A stretch of DNA of 64,000 nucleotides from Oasisia sp. SBJ-2009 (taxonomy: Eukaryota; Annelida; Polychaeta; Sabellida; Siboglinidae), in assembly GCA_964017155.1 (NCBI GenBank), contig OZ024865.1:22674611-22738610 (forward strand), read 5' to 3'. Every line of letters starts with the position of its first letter. Positions within the stretch are counted from its first letter, which is position 1. The translations under genes and the position numbers were made by a program. This document shows, one piece after another, positions 10,642 to 49,666 of this stretch. The notes below the pieces were generated by a model. That model had not been told where the DNA came from and did not search any database. It worked only from the letters and a program-made list of their open reading frames with translations.

Positions 10642-12414
10642 TGCACTGAGTTTCTGGCAGACATAATGCACTGAGCATTCATCCCTCCTTTCTCTCTTCA
10701 TCAGTCTCTCATTATAGGAAGGGTTTCAGTGCAAAACACAAAATAGCCATGTTGTTTGTTTTCAGAAAAACTCACTTGAGCATTTCACTCTCAAAGTGGA
10801 AACTGGGACATATGAGCTTCCAAAAACAAAGAGAATCATAGCAGGGCTGAAATATTTATTGCAGAAAAGGTGATGTAAATCAAACATTTGATCAAAACTG
10901 TGTATTTTGGTCAAAATTCAATACATGTACGTGTATATCCATTCACTGGCACCATCACTGCACGTGGTGGATATAATGGGCAAAGCAATATTGTTTGGGT
11001 GAAAGATGTCATATTTTTGTAAAAACAATGGTGTTTATCACATTTTCAATACACTCTTGTTGACATAATTTAACACTGATATATTGTGCTTTGCCATAAA
11101 TAATATATTACGGTAGGCCAACATATGGTTGAACAAACATCTAGTCGCTGTTCAGATAACATTTCAAGGGAAACAAAATGTACCTTTCTAGTGTGCAAAT
11201 AGTTGTTGTTTTAGTTTGTTTAAGAAAAAAAAACATGTTTTGCTCTAAAACCCTTCCTATGTCACAGTTTCCTTCCCTCAGATAACAGCTTCCAATGAAA
11301 TTATACTTGTAATTTGCTGTAGTGATATGGTTTATATATGCTAAATAAAAATACCTCTCAAATATATGAAGTTACAGTACTCATATTAGATATTATAATG
11401 AAATAAAACATTAGCGGTCTTTTTCTAGAAAGGCTACATATTTATTGAGACAAACTATGTACAATAGTTCCCAGAGCCTGAGAACCTTTATTTGGGTATT
11501 TTAATTTAGAGGGTCAACTGCAGACAACCTACATTATTTAGAATGGTACACTGGAAATGTCACAGAGGGCTTTTAGCTGTGAAAATGTGGGCACATCATG
11601 CCCCAGTTAATGCATTAGGTCAATCTACTCACAAACCTTTGTTCATCCGCTCATTGCACATGTTCTACTAAAGTAGGTGTTAAATTAGTTGACAAAAGGT
11701 GGCAATGACCAACTTTTTGTTTATTATCATTTATCAAATTAGTCGCAATACATGCATATACTAATTACACACGCACGCACGCTCGCACACAAACACACAT
11801 TCACCCCATCCACACATGCAGACCCGTACACCCACACATACTAACCTGTCCATTTTCTATATTAATTAATAAAGAGGTTATTCTCTATAACGTATTGCAA
11901 TAATTGAATAAATAACCTGGTATTCTTGCGGCAGCATATATATATATATATATATACCAGTTTTGAATTGAATTGAACTTTATTTCGGTCACAACAACAA
12001 CATACAAACATAAGCATAAACATAATTATTAAATGTAACCGTGGAGATCCAAGCATACACGCACACACACACTCATTGAAGTAGAACGGAAATCTTACAT
12101 AAATGTGTAAACCTGATTTTGTGTAGGCCCTATTTGTTTTGTTTACGTGAACGTACCAATGCCACCAAACATAATAAACCCTACAAATATGCAGTACAAG
12201 TTCAGTTTGTTGACCCTATTGCCCCCTGAACTTGTACCACTATCGTGGACACGTCGGAGCGCCATCTGACGAATGAGAAATAGCACGAGCACCTGTCATT
12301 CAATGAAAACTAGGGCAAGCGTAAACGGCAAGTCCACAGTCTAAAGATTAACAGTGGGAGGCGTTTGTCCGTGGTCTCCGTTCTACGCCAGCTGTTCCAC
12401 GCGTTCCCAGCAAG
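10642..12414 (+). other. GLE1 3' UTR and GLE1-FABP intergenic region
   Basis: It starts with the GLE1 3' UTR, with a perfect short duplication of the stop-codon region (CTGGCAGACATAATGCACTG twice, 10629-10672). AATAAA signals occur near 11344 and 11401. Beyond are CA-rich microsatellites at about 11765-11840 and 12060-12072, an (AT)n at 11938-11955, and the presumed promoter of the downstream gene close to 12400. No other gene was seen. Confidence 0.6.
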
Positions 12415-15400
12415 ATGACGGAAGAGTTAAATAAACCGAACTTTCAGGGAAAGTGGGATCACATTCGTAGCGAGAATTTCGAAGACTTCATGCGCGAAAA
12501 CGGTGAGTAAATTACGAACCACCAACGGCAACGCGTGTTGACTCGTCCGGGAAGAACAATTATGTTGTTATTCGCTGGCAGTCGTCACTAGACAGGCGGG
12601 TTTCGTTCAAGAACGTTCGCGTCCTCAGTGACAGTTCATTGCACCTTGTGCCAATGTTGACGTGTTGTATTATATACTATATACAAGGTTTCCCTAGTCT
12701 AATCGATCAGTTGTATACTTTTTTCAGTTCATTTAACAGAGAATTTATTAATTTTCCAGACACCGTAATTTCACAATACACGCCCCTTTCTAAGGTCTGA
12801 AACGGTGTGGTGGTCGCAGATTCAGTCGGGGCCAGATTCGACAAAATGCATACCTCGCAAATGCATGCCTCAATGCGTTTAAAGTGCCGGCTTTTAACAG
12901 CTCTGACGTAACGTTGGTGACATACCTTACACCCAGACCAGTTTCCTAAAAATGCATGCATTTAAAAAAAAATATTGCAAATAATAATCATATTGGAATA
13001 CTTGATGTATTATTAACAGAAACTATGTTAGTAACAATGCAGAATCCTGACCCGCTACCATTGTGGTCCCACATTCGATAGATTTGTGCCAAATCTGTGA
13101 CCACGACACCAGGCCTGACTACCTTATGGTTATAGACTAGTTCAGAGAACCTACCCTCGATAGCCTGGTCGGGTTCACAAGTGATGACTAAGTGTGCTAT
13201 CCATGGCAGATCTCCTGCATTGTATGTGACACAAATAATAATTTTCTTCACTTTACCAACTATGACAATGATGCTGACACTTGTCCAACCAGCTCCGGTT
13301 CCAGGATAACCCTTGAGTTCCTGGAATCCCAATATAATTACCCTTTCGACCATTCATGCACACTCTGACTAGTTATTAACTACATATACTTGCCATCGGA
13401 ACATTCTGACTTAGTTGATATTATTGGGTAAGCATACATATACTTTATAATAACTTTATTGTTATATATATATATATAATGTACATATTTAGTTGCTCAA
13501 CAGCAGTAATGTAATAATATAACTAAGTACATTACATAATGTAACAAAAAACATCTACAGTTTCGAAAAACAGTCAACCAGGGCAGGCAATGTTGCTATA
13601 TTCCGGTGTCTTTTTGACCATATAATTGCTATAAAAATTATTTACACTGAAGTCCGTAGACTTTTGTCTGAGCTAAATTTGAATTTACATGTCACATATG
13701 TCATGGAATCATAGATTTCCACCAAGTTGGCAATTTGTAGATGTTAAATAAAAAATTCCTCTTTTATTCAGGTGCCAACTTTGTGGTTCGTAAGATGGCG
13801 TCACACTCGAACCCGTCCGTGGACATCACTCAGGATGGGGAGAAGTTCCACATCAAGTTGCACAGTTTGTTTGTCACCAGGGAAAGCAATTTTACTGTGG
13901 GGGATGAATATGAAGAAACACAACACAATGGCGCTGTCATGAAGGTCAGAATCAGGGCAAGAGTTCAAACTGAGGCAACTTTTTTTGCAAACTGGATAAA
14001 TGAAATCTGAAAAAAATTGTTTATACTTCTAACATTTCTTTTGTTTTCTGATAATTAACGTGATGCAATTCATAATCATAGGCCTAAACAATTGCGAACA
14101 CCACTTCAAACATTTGTGTTAGGCATCTGCTGGAAAATCATATTTCTTTGAATAATATTTTTTAAATATTTATTATGACACCTATTTATATATAACATTG
14201 TTTTGCTTTAAAAAATACTTAAAATTAGCTTCTAGTGAGTGTTACCAAATATCAATACTATTACATATACCCAGGGTACCACCACATAGCCAAAAGATGA
14301 TATTCTTGCTTTCATAATAACTACTCTACTACAAATAATAGCATGTTTTCGGAAATGCACATTTGCACACTTTCCACAAACTATACCAAACATGCAAACA
14401 CTAAAAAAAAATAGGAAATCAAAACATGTTATCCTTGAACTCATTTTATATTACATCCTGCTATCTATTTCCATGTCCACCAAGTAACAAAATTACACAC
14501 AAATTATGAATCTTATTTTATGCTGTGAAACTTGCCTTTTTAGAATATGCTTATTTTGTTGCACTGCCGAGATGTGACACCAGTCACACCACTGTTCTGG
14601 ATGTATTTGTATGTACACATGAAGTAACCCAGCAAACAAGGAACCATTTCTGAACCATTTGGCACGTGTCATACTGGTTCATAATTGGTACCGCTCCACC
14701 AGTAGATGTTTTCATGTGTATTCACATGAATACACGTGTTCTGCCTGTTGTCACAAGTTTGACACGAGTCGTACTGGGTCAGAACTGGTACGGTTTCACT
14801 GGTATGTGTCATCATGTGAAAAACTCGATTTCACGGTAAACACGTGTTGATACACCAAATTTGTTCACATAATCCAGTGAATTCACATATGGAAACACAT
14901 GAATTTAACCAGTTGAACTCGTGAATTTACTTACAGAACAAGTGAAATCACGGGTCGTTGTTTGCTGGGAATATGTGTCAAAAACATAGTCACTGTTCTG
15001 GATGTATTTGTATATATACAGGTGTATTTTAATGTATACAAAGTAATGTGGGTTTGCATAGCTTGGATAAACCAATCAGTAGTCTTCAATGTAGTTAATT
15101 CTTATTGTGCTCACATATTTTATCCATATCAGTGGAAGGCAGAGATGTTATTACCGTAATATTAATCATTTGTTTTCCTATATTTAGATCAAGCCATCAT
15201 GGGAAGATGAAAAGTTGGTGCTGACCTATGAACCTAAGGTTGAAGGGTCAGCGAAACCCCAGAAACACATCCGGGAACTGGACAGTGAGGGAAACCAAAT
15301 GACCTTGGTAAGATGTGAAGTATTATTTTGTTGAGCTGTACGAAATGTAGGCCGTGTCAAAAAAAATTGTTTTTACGGGCCATTGAGTATCATAAAACAA

Positions 15401-15571
15401 TATTTTGTAGTAACAAGTACTTTATATAAAAAAAAGTTGGAAATGAAATGTATACCAATAAGGAGTACTTTGGCACCCAACCAATGTTCTTATGTAGCCT
15501 GCTTGTGTATCTTTCAGACAATGGCGGTGGGAGGTGTGGTTGCAAAACGATTCTTCAAACGAACTTCATGA
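12415..15571 (+). CDS. FABP: Fatty-acid-binding protein (intracellular lipid-binding protein family)
   Basis: A cytosolic carrier of fatty acids or retinoids, a ten-stranded beta barrel with a helical lid. Exons 12415-12502, 13772-13944, 15188-15307 and 15518-15571 join cleanly (phases 1, 0, 0) to 144 residues; the family is usually 130-140. The four-exon, three-intron plan matches vertebrate family members. Visible features: the N-terminal GKW...ENFEDFM signature at about residues 12-26, the second helix running into ANFVVRKMA, and the FFKR end. The family's C-terminal Arg-x-Tyr carboxylate-binding pair reads Arg-Phe-Phe, so the tyrosine is lost. The start ATG has an A at -3. A poly(A) signal AATAAA is at 16543. 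It lies 1.8 kb after GLE1 on the same strand and converges with coronin. Subfamily is not resolved. Confidence 0.93.
14590..15020. mobile_element. MITE with CCCAGCAAACAA inverted termini, flanked by 30-bp direct repeats
   Basis: 14628-14969 starts CCCAGCAAACAAGG and ends TTGTTTGCTGGG, a 12-bp terminal inverted repeat around 342 bp of non-coding DNA with internal ACACGTG/CACGTGT pieces. Outside it, a near-identical 30-bp sequence beginning CACTGTTCTGGATGTATTTG occurs at 14590-14619 and 14991-15020, much longer than a normal target duplication. It sits in the second FABP intron. Confidence 0.7.
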
Positions 15572-18500
15572 GTGGTGATCGTCAGATTTACTAATACTAT
15601 GGTAATCACGACCACTGGCTGAATGTCGGTTACTAAGACGGCGAGGACAGATGCTGCATACAGTTGCCATGGTGATATCATGCTGCATACAGTCGCCATG
15701 GCAATGTCATCTTCTGGAGATGTTTTGGGTATAGATAAATGACAATAGTGCATGCTGAATAAGTTGATGACGTAAATGATGATGCAGAGGATAGATTGAC
15801 AATATTAGCACTCTCCTGGCTGCAGGGTGAACTAAATTATAACCAACCACTGAAATTTCAATATTAACATAAGTACATTTCTGGGTTTGAACGATATTAG
15901 TGATGAATTCACAGATGAATTAACCTAAAAACTAAAGAAGTATTTTGTAACATATCTGGTACATTACATTTTATTGTATGGGAAACAGCTGACCACCATT
16001 GTTAAAAGGTTTAAGGTGAAGACGACAGTTTGGAGGTTTCTAATTTTGTATTAAGCCTGCAGCTGGAGTAGTTGGCTTTTCCAGTGACGGTGAAGGTGAT
16101 TACAACTGGGGGAAATGGTCGCACTGTGTTGACTTTTAGTTGTGACGCAACATGACTGGGCACTGCAGTGTGTTGTGTATTATTATGATTTACATTTGCT
16201 GTCCTTCAATAAGAACACATTTGATAGTCTTGTTAAGTGTGGTAATAGATTATTTTGTATATCGTTTCAGCATTGCATTATTTGCTAATGTCTGTTTTTA
16301 TACTGTGAGCAGTGTGATCCAACAAGGTTTCTGCCACTAGAGCTCTTGCCAATAGGAGGTAGATTTCACATCTTCCTGTTTTAATAACCCTTTTTAAAGT
16401 ATCCAGGATATTTTGTAGTTCAGTGCTTCACAGGGTTTGGTTGCTATAATTATGGCTATTGGAAATGCCTGAATGTGTTGCTCTTTTGAGACAATTTACA
16501 AAGGTTTAATTATTATAGGAGCTGTGGTTTCTGGACCAAAATAATAAAGACTTATAGTATCGAATGTATAATTCTGTGCATATGTTGTTGTAGGTGTAGA
16601 CAGTCGCTATTGCGATCCATTCATTTGTAGTTAATCTCAATCATGGACACAATATTTATTCTTAATCTTTAAACAATTGTTTTGAAAGTAGATTGGAAAC
16701 ATAGTATTACAAAAGATATACAATAATTGTGATTAGTCAAAAGCATGGTTGTAAAATGCATTCTGAGGTTTGTCAGAGATTGGATAAGCCTTTTCTTTGG
16801 ATGTGTAAAACTACGAAGAAGTAGGAACTGTGTTAAATAATTTTTTGTGAAATTACTGAGATGGTAGTTCACCATGGTTTACATCAAATGTTGTTATTGC
16901 ATGCATGAGGTGCAGATTATTGCTAATTTGATATTAGTTGTGCAGTAAGAATTGGGAATCTTGCACAGCTTCAAAAATCACCACAAGTAGTGTTTTAAAA
17001 GATGGATTTAAGGGAACTAAAGATGCCCCTCCTGTTTCCAAATACCATTCCTTCCCATAAATGCTATATTCTGCTTTGTTATTTATGTTGCTTGAATTTT
17101 ACAAAAGAGTATTGCATGTTGATGTTCATGGCACGTAAGTCATTGCTATGTGATGTGGCTCTAGTTTGAGCTGTGTTCCTAGGACGTCTTTCACTAGGTG
17201 CAGTATTTGTAGTGCGTGTGCTTTGACGAAATGCTTCTGGGAGATGCTCTTCTTTGTTGTATTTCTTTTAATTTCTCTAGTACATCACAGGCTGCAACTG
17301 TTCAGAACCTCAACATAAATTTCAGAGTTGCAGAAAACTACTCATTCATGACAGTGTGAATTTTTACAAACAATGCCAGTTTGATCAGTGCATTTTGGAA
17401 TTGTGTTTTGCAAATGTTTGTAAATGTGTCTTGAACATGTGTGCCGTACATAATTTGTTGTGGTTTGTCTCAGTTGACTTGGCCACCCTAACTTTGCCCA
17501 AACACTATTTATGCAGATGACACCAAAATGATAGAATTGAAATGTGGCCCTTTTACCTGTTGATTGGTCATAACTTTGTACCCCCAGAAGTTCATACAGC
17601 CAACTGTACAATGATATGTGAACTGTTGCAGTGTGTCATGAACATCTTCAACTGTTCTGCTACAAATGTGGGATATAATAAACTGTAAACTACTATCATC
17701 TTGTCTTCCATCTGTACAGTGTTCTTTGTGAAGAAACAAGAGGGGTGCCGGTCTGTTTCACAAAGATGAGCTCATAATCCACCATTAACTATTGTTGTCA
17801 CTGTCCTGGTAACACACATGTAAGGGGTTCTCTGGTGCGTCCAGTTCTCAAAGTGCAAGATCACCATACCAAGATCATCATTTTAGAAGAGAACTTGACT
17901 GTCATAACTGGAATAATTTAATTACTTAATCGTCATAATTAGAATCTCGTGTATTTTTCATGATTGTTTGGTACTGTTTACAAAAAATATTCTGATGTCA
18001 AGCAATACATTTGCCAGTTAGTAGAAACATGAAAATCAGAAATGGTTTGCACAAAGCTTTATAACCATTTGAAATTCAGCTGCAAAGGAAGAATTGAAAC
18101 CATCAACTCAAAACCATGAGAAAAATCTAGTAGTTTTATTGTTGATCAAAATAGTAGTAATCTGAAGATGAAGCGACTAACTACAGTGAGACGAAGAGTT
18201 TGTCCATTTATTGCCCGTCGTCTCAAACAATAGCAGTGTCAACATACAACAGATAAAGCACGCTCTGGCGGTTCCCAATGAAATTGTAAAGAACCAATCG
18301 ATGACGATTTCACCCATGAAAGAAGAATGTCATAAGCATGATGTATTCCGTGAACTACATGTAGCATGCACTGAAAGTTGCATAATTTGGTCACTGGCTA
18401 AACTATTAATATGGCAATTTACATAGCAAAAAACAACATCAGATTTTGATAGTTCCAAAAACATACCAGATTTTCCTAGAAAGACTGAAAATCGAAAGGC

Positions 18501-19550
18501 ACAATACAATATATAGAGAAAAACACACATTATGTCTCTTACAAATATATCTGGAAGTCTTGCATTTGATACGTGTATGGTGTGAATTTTGTGTGTAGAT
18601 GCATGTAAATGGTGTGTACGTGTGCGACACATGTGTTAAGGCTCACGAGTCATAACCTGTCTTTGACGTCACCTGCATCCCTTGCTGCTAAGCAGCCTGG
18701 GAACAATTACAGATTGATCCCTTCATTGACATATTGAACAATTCACACATTTACTCGCTTCATCTGTATCAGTCCCATCTGTGCTGATTTGATACATACT
18801 GGTACACACTCGAACGTCATACAACATGTCATATTTGTGTAATATTTGTTACATATGTAAATGATACACAACAGCCATGTTGCAGTGTTTCATTCCATGT
18901 TACAGTTATGTGACTACACAGCATACTGTTACATACAAGTAACATGAATGGAATTTGTTACATATCTGGCTACTAGGTGCAACAACACATGTTTACCATC
19001 GCCATGACTACACTTGCACTTCACCAATCTGAACAGAACGCATGATGTGTACGTAATAAGACTATCAACAAACTAACATGAACAACCGTTCGTGAAAATG
19101 TGACTTTGTGGTGTGGAATGAAATGTTTCTAGACTGTGTGTCAGAGACAGTTTACGATGCTAGGCATCGTTGTCATCATATATAGGCCGCAGACCTTGTA
19201 TATAGTTTTTGTATGACATGCACAGGTTACTTATTACAACTACCACTACTTGAATATAGAGATGCATGAAAGAAAGGCAAGACATTCAGTTCAGATTCAC
19301 CAGAAATACACATCATTGCGAAATACTTACATCAACACAGATGACAGTCAATTTTGATAAACCTACATATACAAACTGTACAGCGATTTTCATTGATCGA
19401 CTGAATAACAGCAATGCTGCACTTAATTTATTAGGATTTTTTCATTAACTATACATATTACAATCATGATCTCTCAAGTCTATATTATCGAAAATACATG
19501 ATTTGGTGCAAACAAATACAATATACCAGGCATTGAAAAATCTACGCATT
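15572..19550 (+). other. FABP 3' UTR and convergent intergenic region
   Basis: Begins as 3' UTR of the fatty-acid-binding protein gene (AATAAA at 16543 and again at 17677), then AT-rich sequence up to the presumed coronin poly(A) site. Short ORFs on both strands have no recognisable family. A patch at about 18780-18970 is rich in GTTACAT variants. Confidence 0.5.
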
Positions 19551-19556
19551 TTTATT
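19551..19556 (-). terminator. Candidate poly(A) signal for the long coronin isoform
   Basis: TTTATT on the plus strand reads AATAAA on the coronin strand, 1.3 kb after the stop at 20858. It is the nearest canonical hexamer noticed; use is inferred. Confidence 0.35.
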
Positions 19557-20041
19557 ATGCAGCATTACTAATAGATCTCCATATCAGTCGGCCAATGAAC
19601 AATTGTTGTACATGTCCTAGCAGTCTCGCTCAAGTAAATATGTCACAATGTTACTTACTCTTAGTTTTTATGGCAAATTGCAAAATATAATAAGTGCGCA
19701 GCTAGATAGATTGAAGAATGACTAATTGTGATGTGTCAGATATTTGATATACCATGTAACTGTTAGGAAGGTGTCCTTTTTTGTATTTCAATTTTAGAGA
19801 ACATGACATTTTCACTGACAATCTTTCTACAATGTCATAAGTGTGTTAACTAACAACTATTTACAACACACATTTCAATTAGGTACACTGACTAGCATGC
19901 CTTGCCTTACCTTTCACACATCTTCACCGATACATCAACAATAATAATCCCGCTGAAACAATTCACAGCGTCATCAAATCTCTGACGCGTCACTGTGATC
20001 CTCCATTTACAGTAATTGTCCCCGACGGTCAACAAGTAAGT

Positions 20042-20640
20042 ATTCAATTGGTTGACTTACAGCGAGTATCAGGCTAGCCACACCAGTGAATATCCAACAG
20101 GTTGACAACCAGTGAGTATCAGACCGGTTGACAACCAGCAAGTATCAGACCAGTTGACAACCAGTGAGTTTCAGGCTCGCTGACAGCCCCTGAGTGTCAG
20201 ACCGGTTGACAACCAGGGAGTATCAGACTGTGTGACAACCAGTGAGTATCAGGCTGGCTGACAGCCCCTGAGTGTCAGACCGGTTGACAACCAGCAAGTA
20301 TCAGACCAGTTGACAACCAGTGAGTATCAGGCTCGCTGACAGCCCCTGAGTGTCAGACCGGTTGACAACCAGGGAGTATCAGACCAGTTGACAACCAGGG
20401 AGTATCAGACCGGTTGACAACCAGGGAGTATCAGACCAGTTGACAACCAGGGAGTATCAGACCGGTTGACAACCAGGGAGTATCAGACCGGTTGACAACC
20501 AGGGAGTATCAGACCGGTTGACAACCAGGGAGTATCAGACCAGTTGACAACCAGGGAATATTAGACCAGTTGATAACCAGGAAGTATCAGACTGGTTGAC
20601 AACCATCAAGTATCAAACTGGTTTACTACCAGAGAGTATC
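20042..20640. repeat. 26-bp minisatellite in the presumed coronin 3' UTR, about 23 copies
   Basis: Units of the type GGTTGACAACCAGGGAGTAT plus CAGACC, 26 bp. Each contains the short inverted repeat GGTTG-A-CAACC. The left half is heterogeneous (AGTGAGTATC, AGCAAGTATC, CCCCTGAGTGTC variants) and the right half homogeneous. It lies between the long-isoform stop (20858) and the AATAAA at 19551, so it would be transcribed in that isoform's 3' UTR. Confidence 0.9.
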
Positions 20641-20857
20641 ATATATCATTACATGTTCCAACTCCACCCACTTCCACAAAGACCACCTTCAAAAACTAGC
20701 ATTATAAACAAATATATATACCGAAATATATACATACACTTGAACTACGAAACCTGTCCCACCTAAGCTGTAGCAGCCAATGCAACACGTGCGCATGTGG
20801 CCCAAGTTGTAATACAAATATTGTGCTCTGGATCAACATATGTTGATTGACTACAAT

Positions 20858-46798
<25,941 letters not shown>

Positions 46799-46852
46799 TT
46801 ATACTGAAATGCCTGTAATACAGTAATGTGCATTTACCATCGAAATACTTAC

Positions 46853-46960
46853 ATTCGGTTGTTGGTCCCAGCATAAAATAGATATCCACTACGTCCGAAC
46901 GTTAAAGCCGTCTCACGGAGCCAAAGTTAACCGGACTGACCTTTTACGCATGCGCATTAG
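46853..46960 (-). promoter_or_regulatory. CORO1: Coronin 5' UTR exon and promoter region
   Basis: On the minus strand a donor AACCGAAT|GTAAGT lies at 46852/46853, in line with the acceptor just before the ATG. Upstream is a relatively CpG-rich stretch with TACGCATGCGCATTAG at about 46946-46961, close to the palindromic NRF-1 consensus (GCGCATGCGC). The transcription start is not determinable. Confidence 0.5.
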
Positions 46961-47189
46961 CCCAGGCGTCTTGCTGTATGTCGTGCAGAATGTGTACGCC
47001 CAGTGGGTACGCCCTCGCGTCACATTCAAGGATCCGGTATTAGTCAGTCTTACTTGAACGTGACCTAATCCTGTATCTATAACTGCCTCAAAATGGCTCA
47101 GAGCATTTTAGATTATAAATAGTATAAATTGTATGGCGCATGTGCAATGCCAATTTGGAATAATCTTGACGCTATATTATATACAATTA

Positions 47190-47191
<2 letters not shown>

Positions 47192-47287
<96 letters not shown>
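47192..47287. repeat. (GT)n / (GCGT)n microsatellite
   Basis: About 65 bp of GT dinucleotides followed by eight GCGT units, upstream of the coronin promoter. Confidence 0.95.
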
Positions 47288-47406
47288 TACAAGTATGTAA
47301 CTAAAAAAAAAAGATTTTTACACCTAAAGCAATTTGATAGGTCTGTAGCGTATTGTTATGCATGAAATAATGTTTTTTATCATTTATAATAATCATTACT
47401 CTGTTA

Positions 47407-47410
<4 letters not shown>

Positions 47411-47492
<82 letters not shown>

Positions 47493-47708
47493 CATACATA
47501 CATACATACATACATACATACATACATACATACATACATACATACATACATACATACATACATACATACATACATACATACATACATACATACATACATA
47601 CATACATACATACATACATACATACATACATACATACATACATACATACATACATACATACATACATACATACATACATACATACATACATACATACATA
47701 CATACATA
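47411..47708. repeat. (AT)n then (CATA)n microsatellite, about 300 bp
   Basis: About 78 bp of AT followed by about 220 bp of uninterrupted CATA. ORFs of Met-Tyr-Val-Cys or His-Thr-Tyr-Ile repeats here are artefacts. Confidence 0.97.
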
Positions 47709-49149
47709 ATTATGTTATGTGTGTGTGTCAGATTTATCTTCTTGTGTTTGATTATAAATTGGACGACACCCACTAGTTGAGTCAGATCTATGATGTGTTT
47801 CTATGGTGTGACCAACGAGGAGGGTTCATCTTCCTAGTGGCTCATTAAAACTCTCAATTTTAGCCCAATGTCCACAAAAGTTATATTTGTAGTAAAACTT
47901 TCCAACTGCAACTCCAAAGTTGAAACCAAACGGGAGCGAACACATGCACTCACATACACACCCACACACCCACACACGAACACACGCACGCACACGCATG
48001 TGCGCAAAACATATGGTGGATTAGCACACTCACCCTGCGCAATAAACAAAATGCGATTGCAGAAGTCTTCATTCACCTTTTGCAGCCGGACTAGCTGCGG
48101 CTTCGATAGTGTCCACTATACAATAGGCGTAGCCAACTAGCCACCGGCAAGAAGTCAGCAAAGGCAGGCGTCAGGAAGTCAACACGTTCCGTTGTGAGGT
48201 GGAGAGGCTAAGAAGCCAAGCACCGATGCACCGACATAGACGGACAATTAATTCAGGTCAAAATATCACAAGATAGAATATGCTTTTGATAACATTTTAA
48301 TTTTGCACGTTGCAGACGACAGCTACGAAGTATGTACACCAATTTTAAATGCATAACAAATTATTGAGTTAAACAAATTAGTTCTTATGACTGGATATTG
48401 TGCTATGCAAACACTTACACCTTTACTTTTGTTTACTATTTTAAAATGAAAATGTATGAATAATATGGACCTTATTTAGTCATTTTATAAGATTTATTGC
48501 TATGGGCACCACTGTAGATTTCTTGAATGTGCCCTATTCAGTCTCAAAAAGGAATGCTGTGGATGTTTTTCGTGACCGTTCAAAATGTTGAACGTCGCCT
48601 CCCAAAAAATGCATAGAACAATTCCCACCTAACCCCAGCCCGCCTCCCGATGCTTTGAGCTTTTAGGCGAGCTTGAAGGAAATGCAATTCGATGTTTTGT
48701 GCGCCCAAATCATATTATAAATCTAAAGGACAGATTACAGAAAACAGTTCTCAAAAGGACATTCTTCGGCGAGAAATTATATAGACCTAAGCCTAAGTCA
48801 ACTCCCTACACTTATGATCACTTGTATCATTATAATGTTATAATGTACGTTTTAGCTGTACGTTTTAGCGGCCCTATTTACCGACTTGTGGAAGCACTAT
48901 GCCGGCAAAACCATTTTAGTGGCAATTCTTTCAGGAAACAAAAATGAAAGTAAGTTACACAAATTTGCGTTTTTCGTCCATATTATTGTAAAAATGTGAA
49001 CAGCTTTAGGCGTACTCAGCGACTGTACACGTTAAGTAACCAATTATGCGAATTAGCTACATGAACGCATATTATCGTATACTGGTACTGGCACAATGCG
49101 GTTTTTGAAGGCGATAGTGCCATTTAGTTTAGTTTTTTTACAATGATTT
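47709..49149. other. Intergenic, no gene recognised
   Basis: AT-rich with a short CA-rich stretch at 47940-48000. ORFs are short and without recognisable domains. Confidence 0.5.
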
Positions 49150-49224
49150 TGGGGCAAAGCGGACCCCTCCTAAGTGGGGCAAAGTGTACCCGGTGCGCTT
49201 TGCCCTGTTTATTATCTCACGACT

Positions 49225-49284
<60 letters not shown>

Positions 49285-49666
49285 AAATTGCTTATGAACT
49301 ATTACCCTGATAAGGTTAAATGCTGCAGTAACATATATTGTTATTTATTGATCTTTACAGCATGGTATAACAGTATTTTATGTTCATTTAACTGTGGTGA
49401 GATGTTACATATTTAAGAAATATAAAATAAACTATTCGTCAAATTTCTCGTCTTGCTGGGCAAAGTGCACCCGAAATTTGAGAGATGTCGAGGGCGCTCA
49501 TTAAAAGTACATTTTTCGCTGATGTGACGCTGCTGCGTTTCTGCAATTATGACGATGTATAGATAACATATAATACATCTAGCTGTACGTGTTAACCATT
49601 TCCCCCTAGAATGAAAATATAATAGGTCAAAACATGTTTGCCTCAAAAGGGGTGCGCCTTGCCCCT
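49150..49666. mobile_element. TIR element with GGGGCAAAG termini, about 515 bp
   Basis: The left end GGGGCAAAGCGGACCCCTCC matches, inverted, the right end read as GGGGCAAGGCGCACCCCTTT; a subterminal GGGCAAAGTG-ACCC motif recurs at 49172 and 49458. An (AT)n tract (49231-49281) sits inside. Non-coding. Superfamily is not identified. Confidence 0.6.

Noticed and set aside
47301..47780. Met-Tyr-Val-Cys and His-Thr-Tyr-Ile repeat ORFs
   Set aside because: (CATA)n and (AT)n microsatellites.
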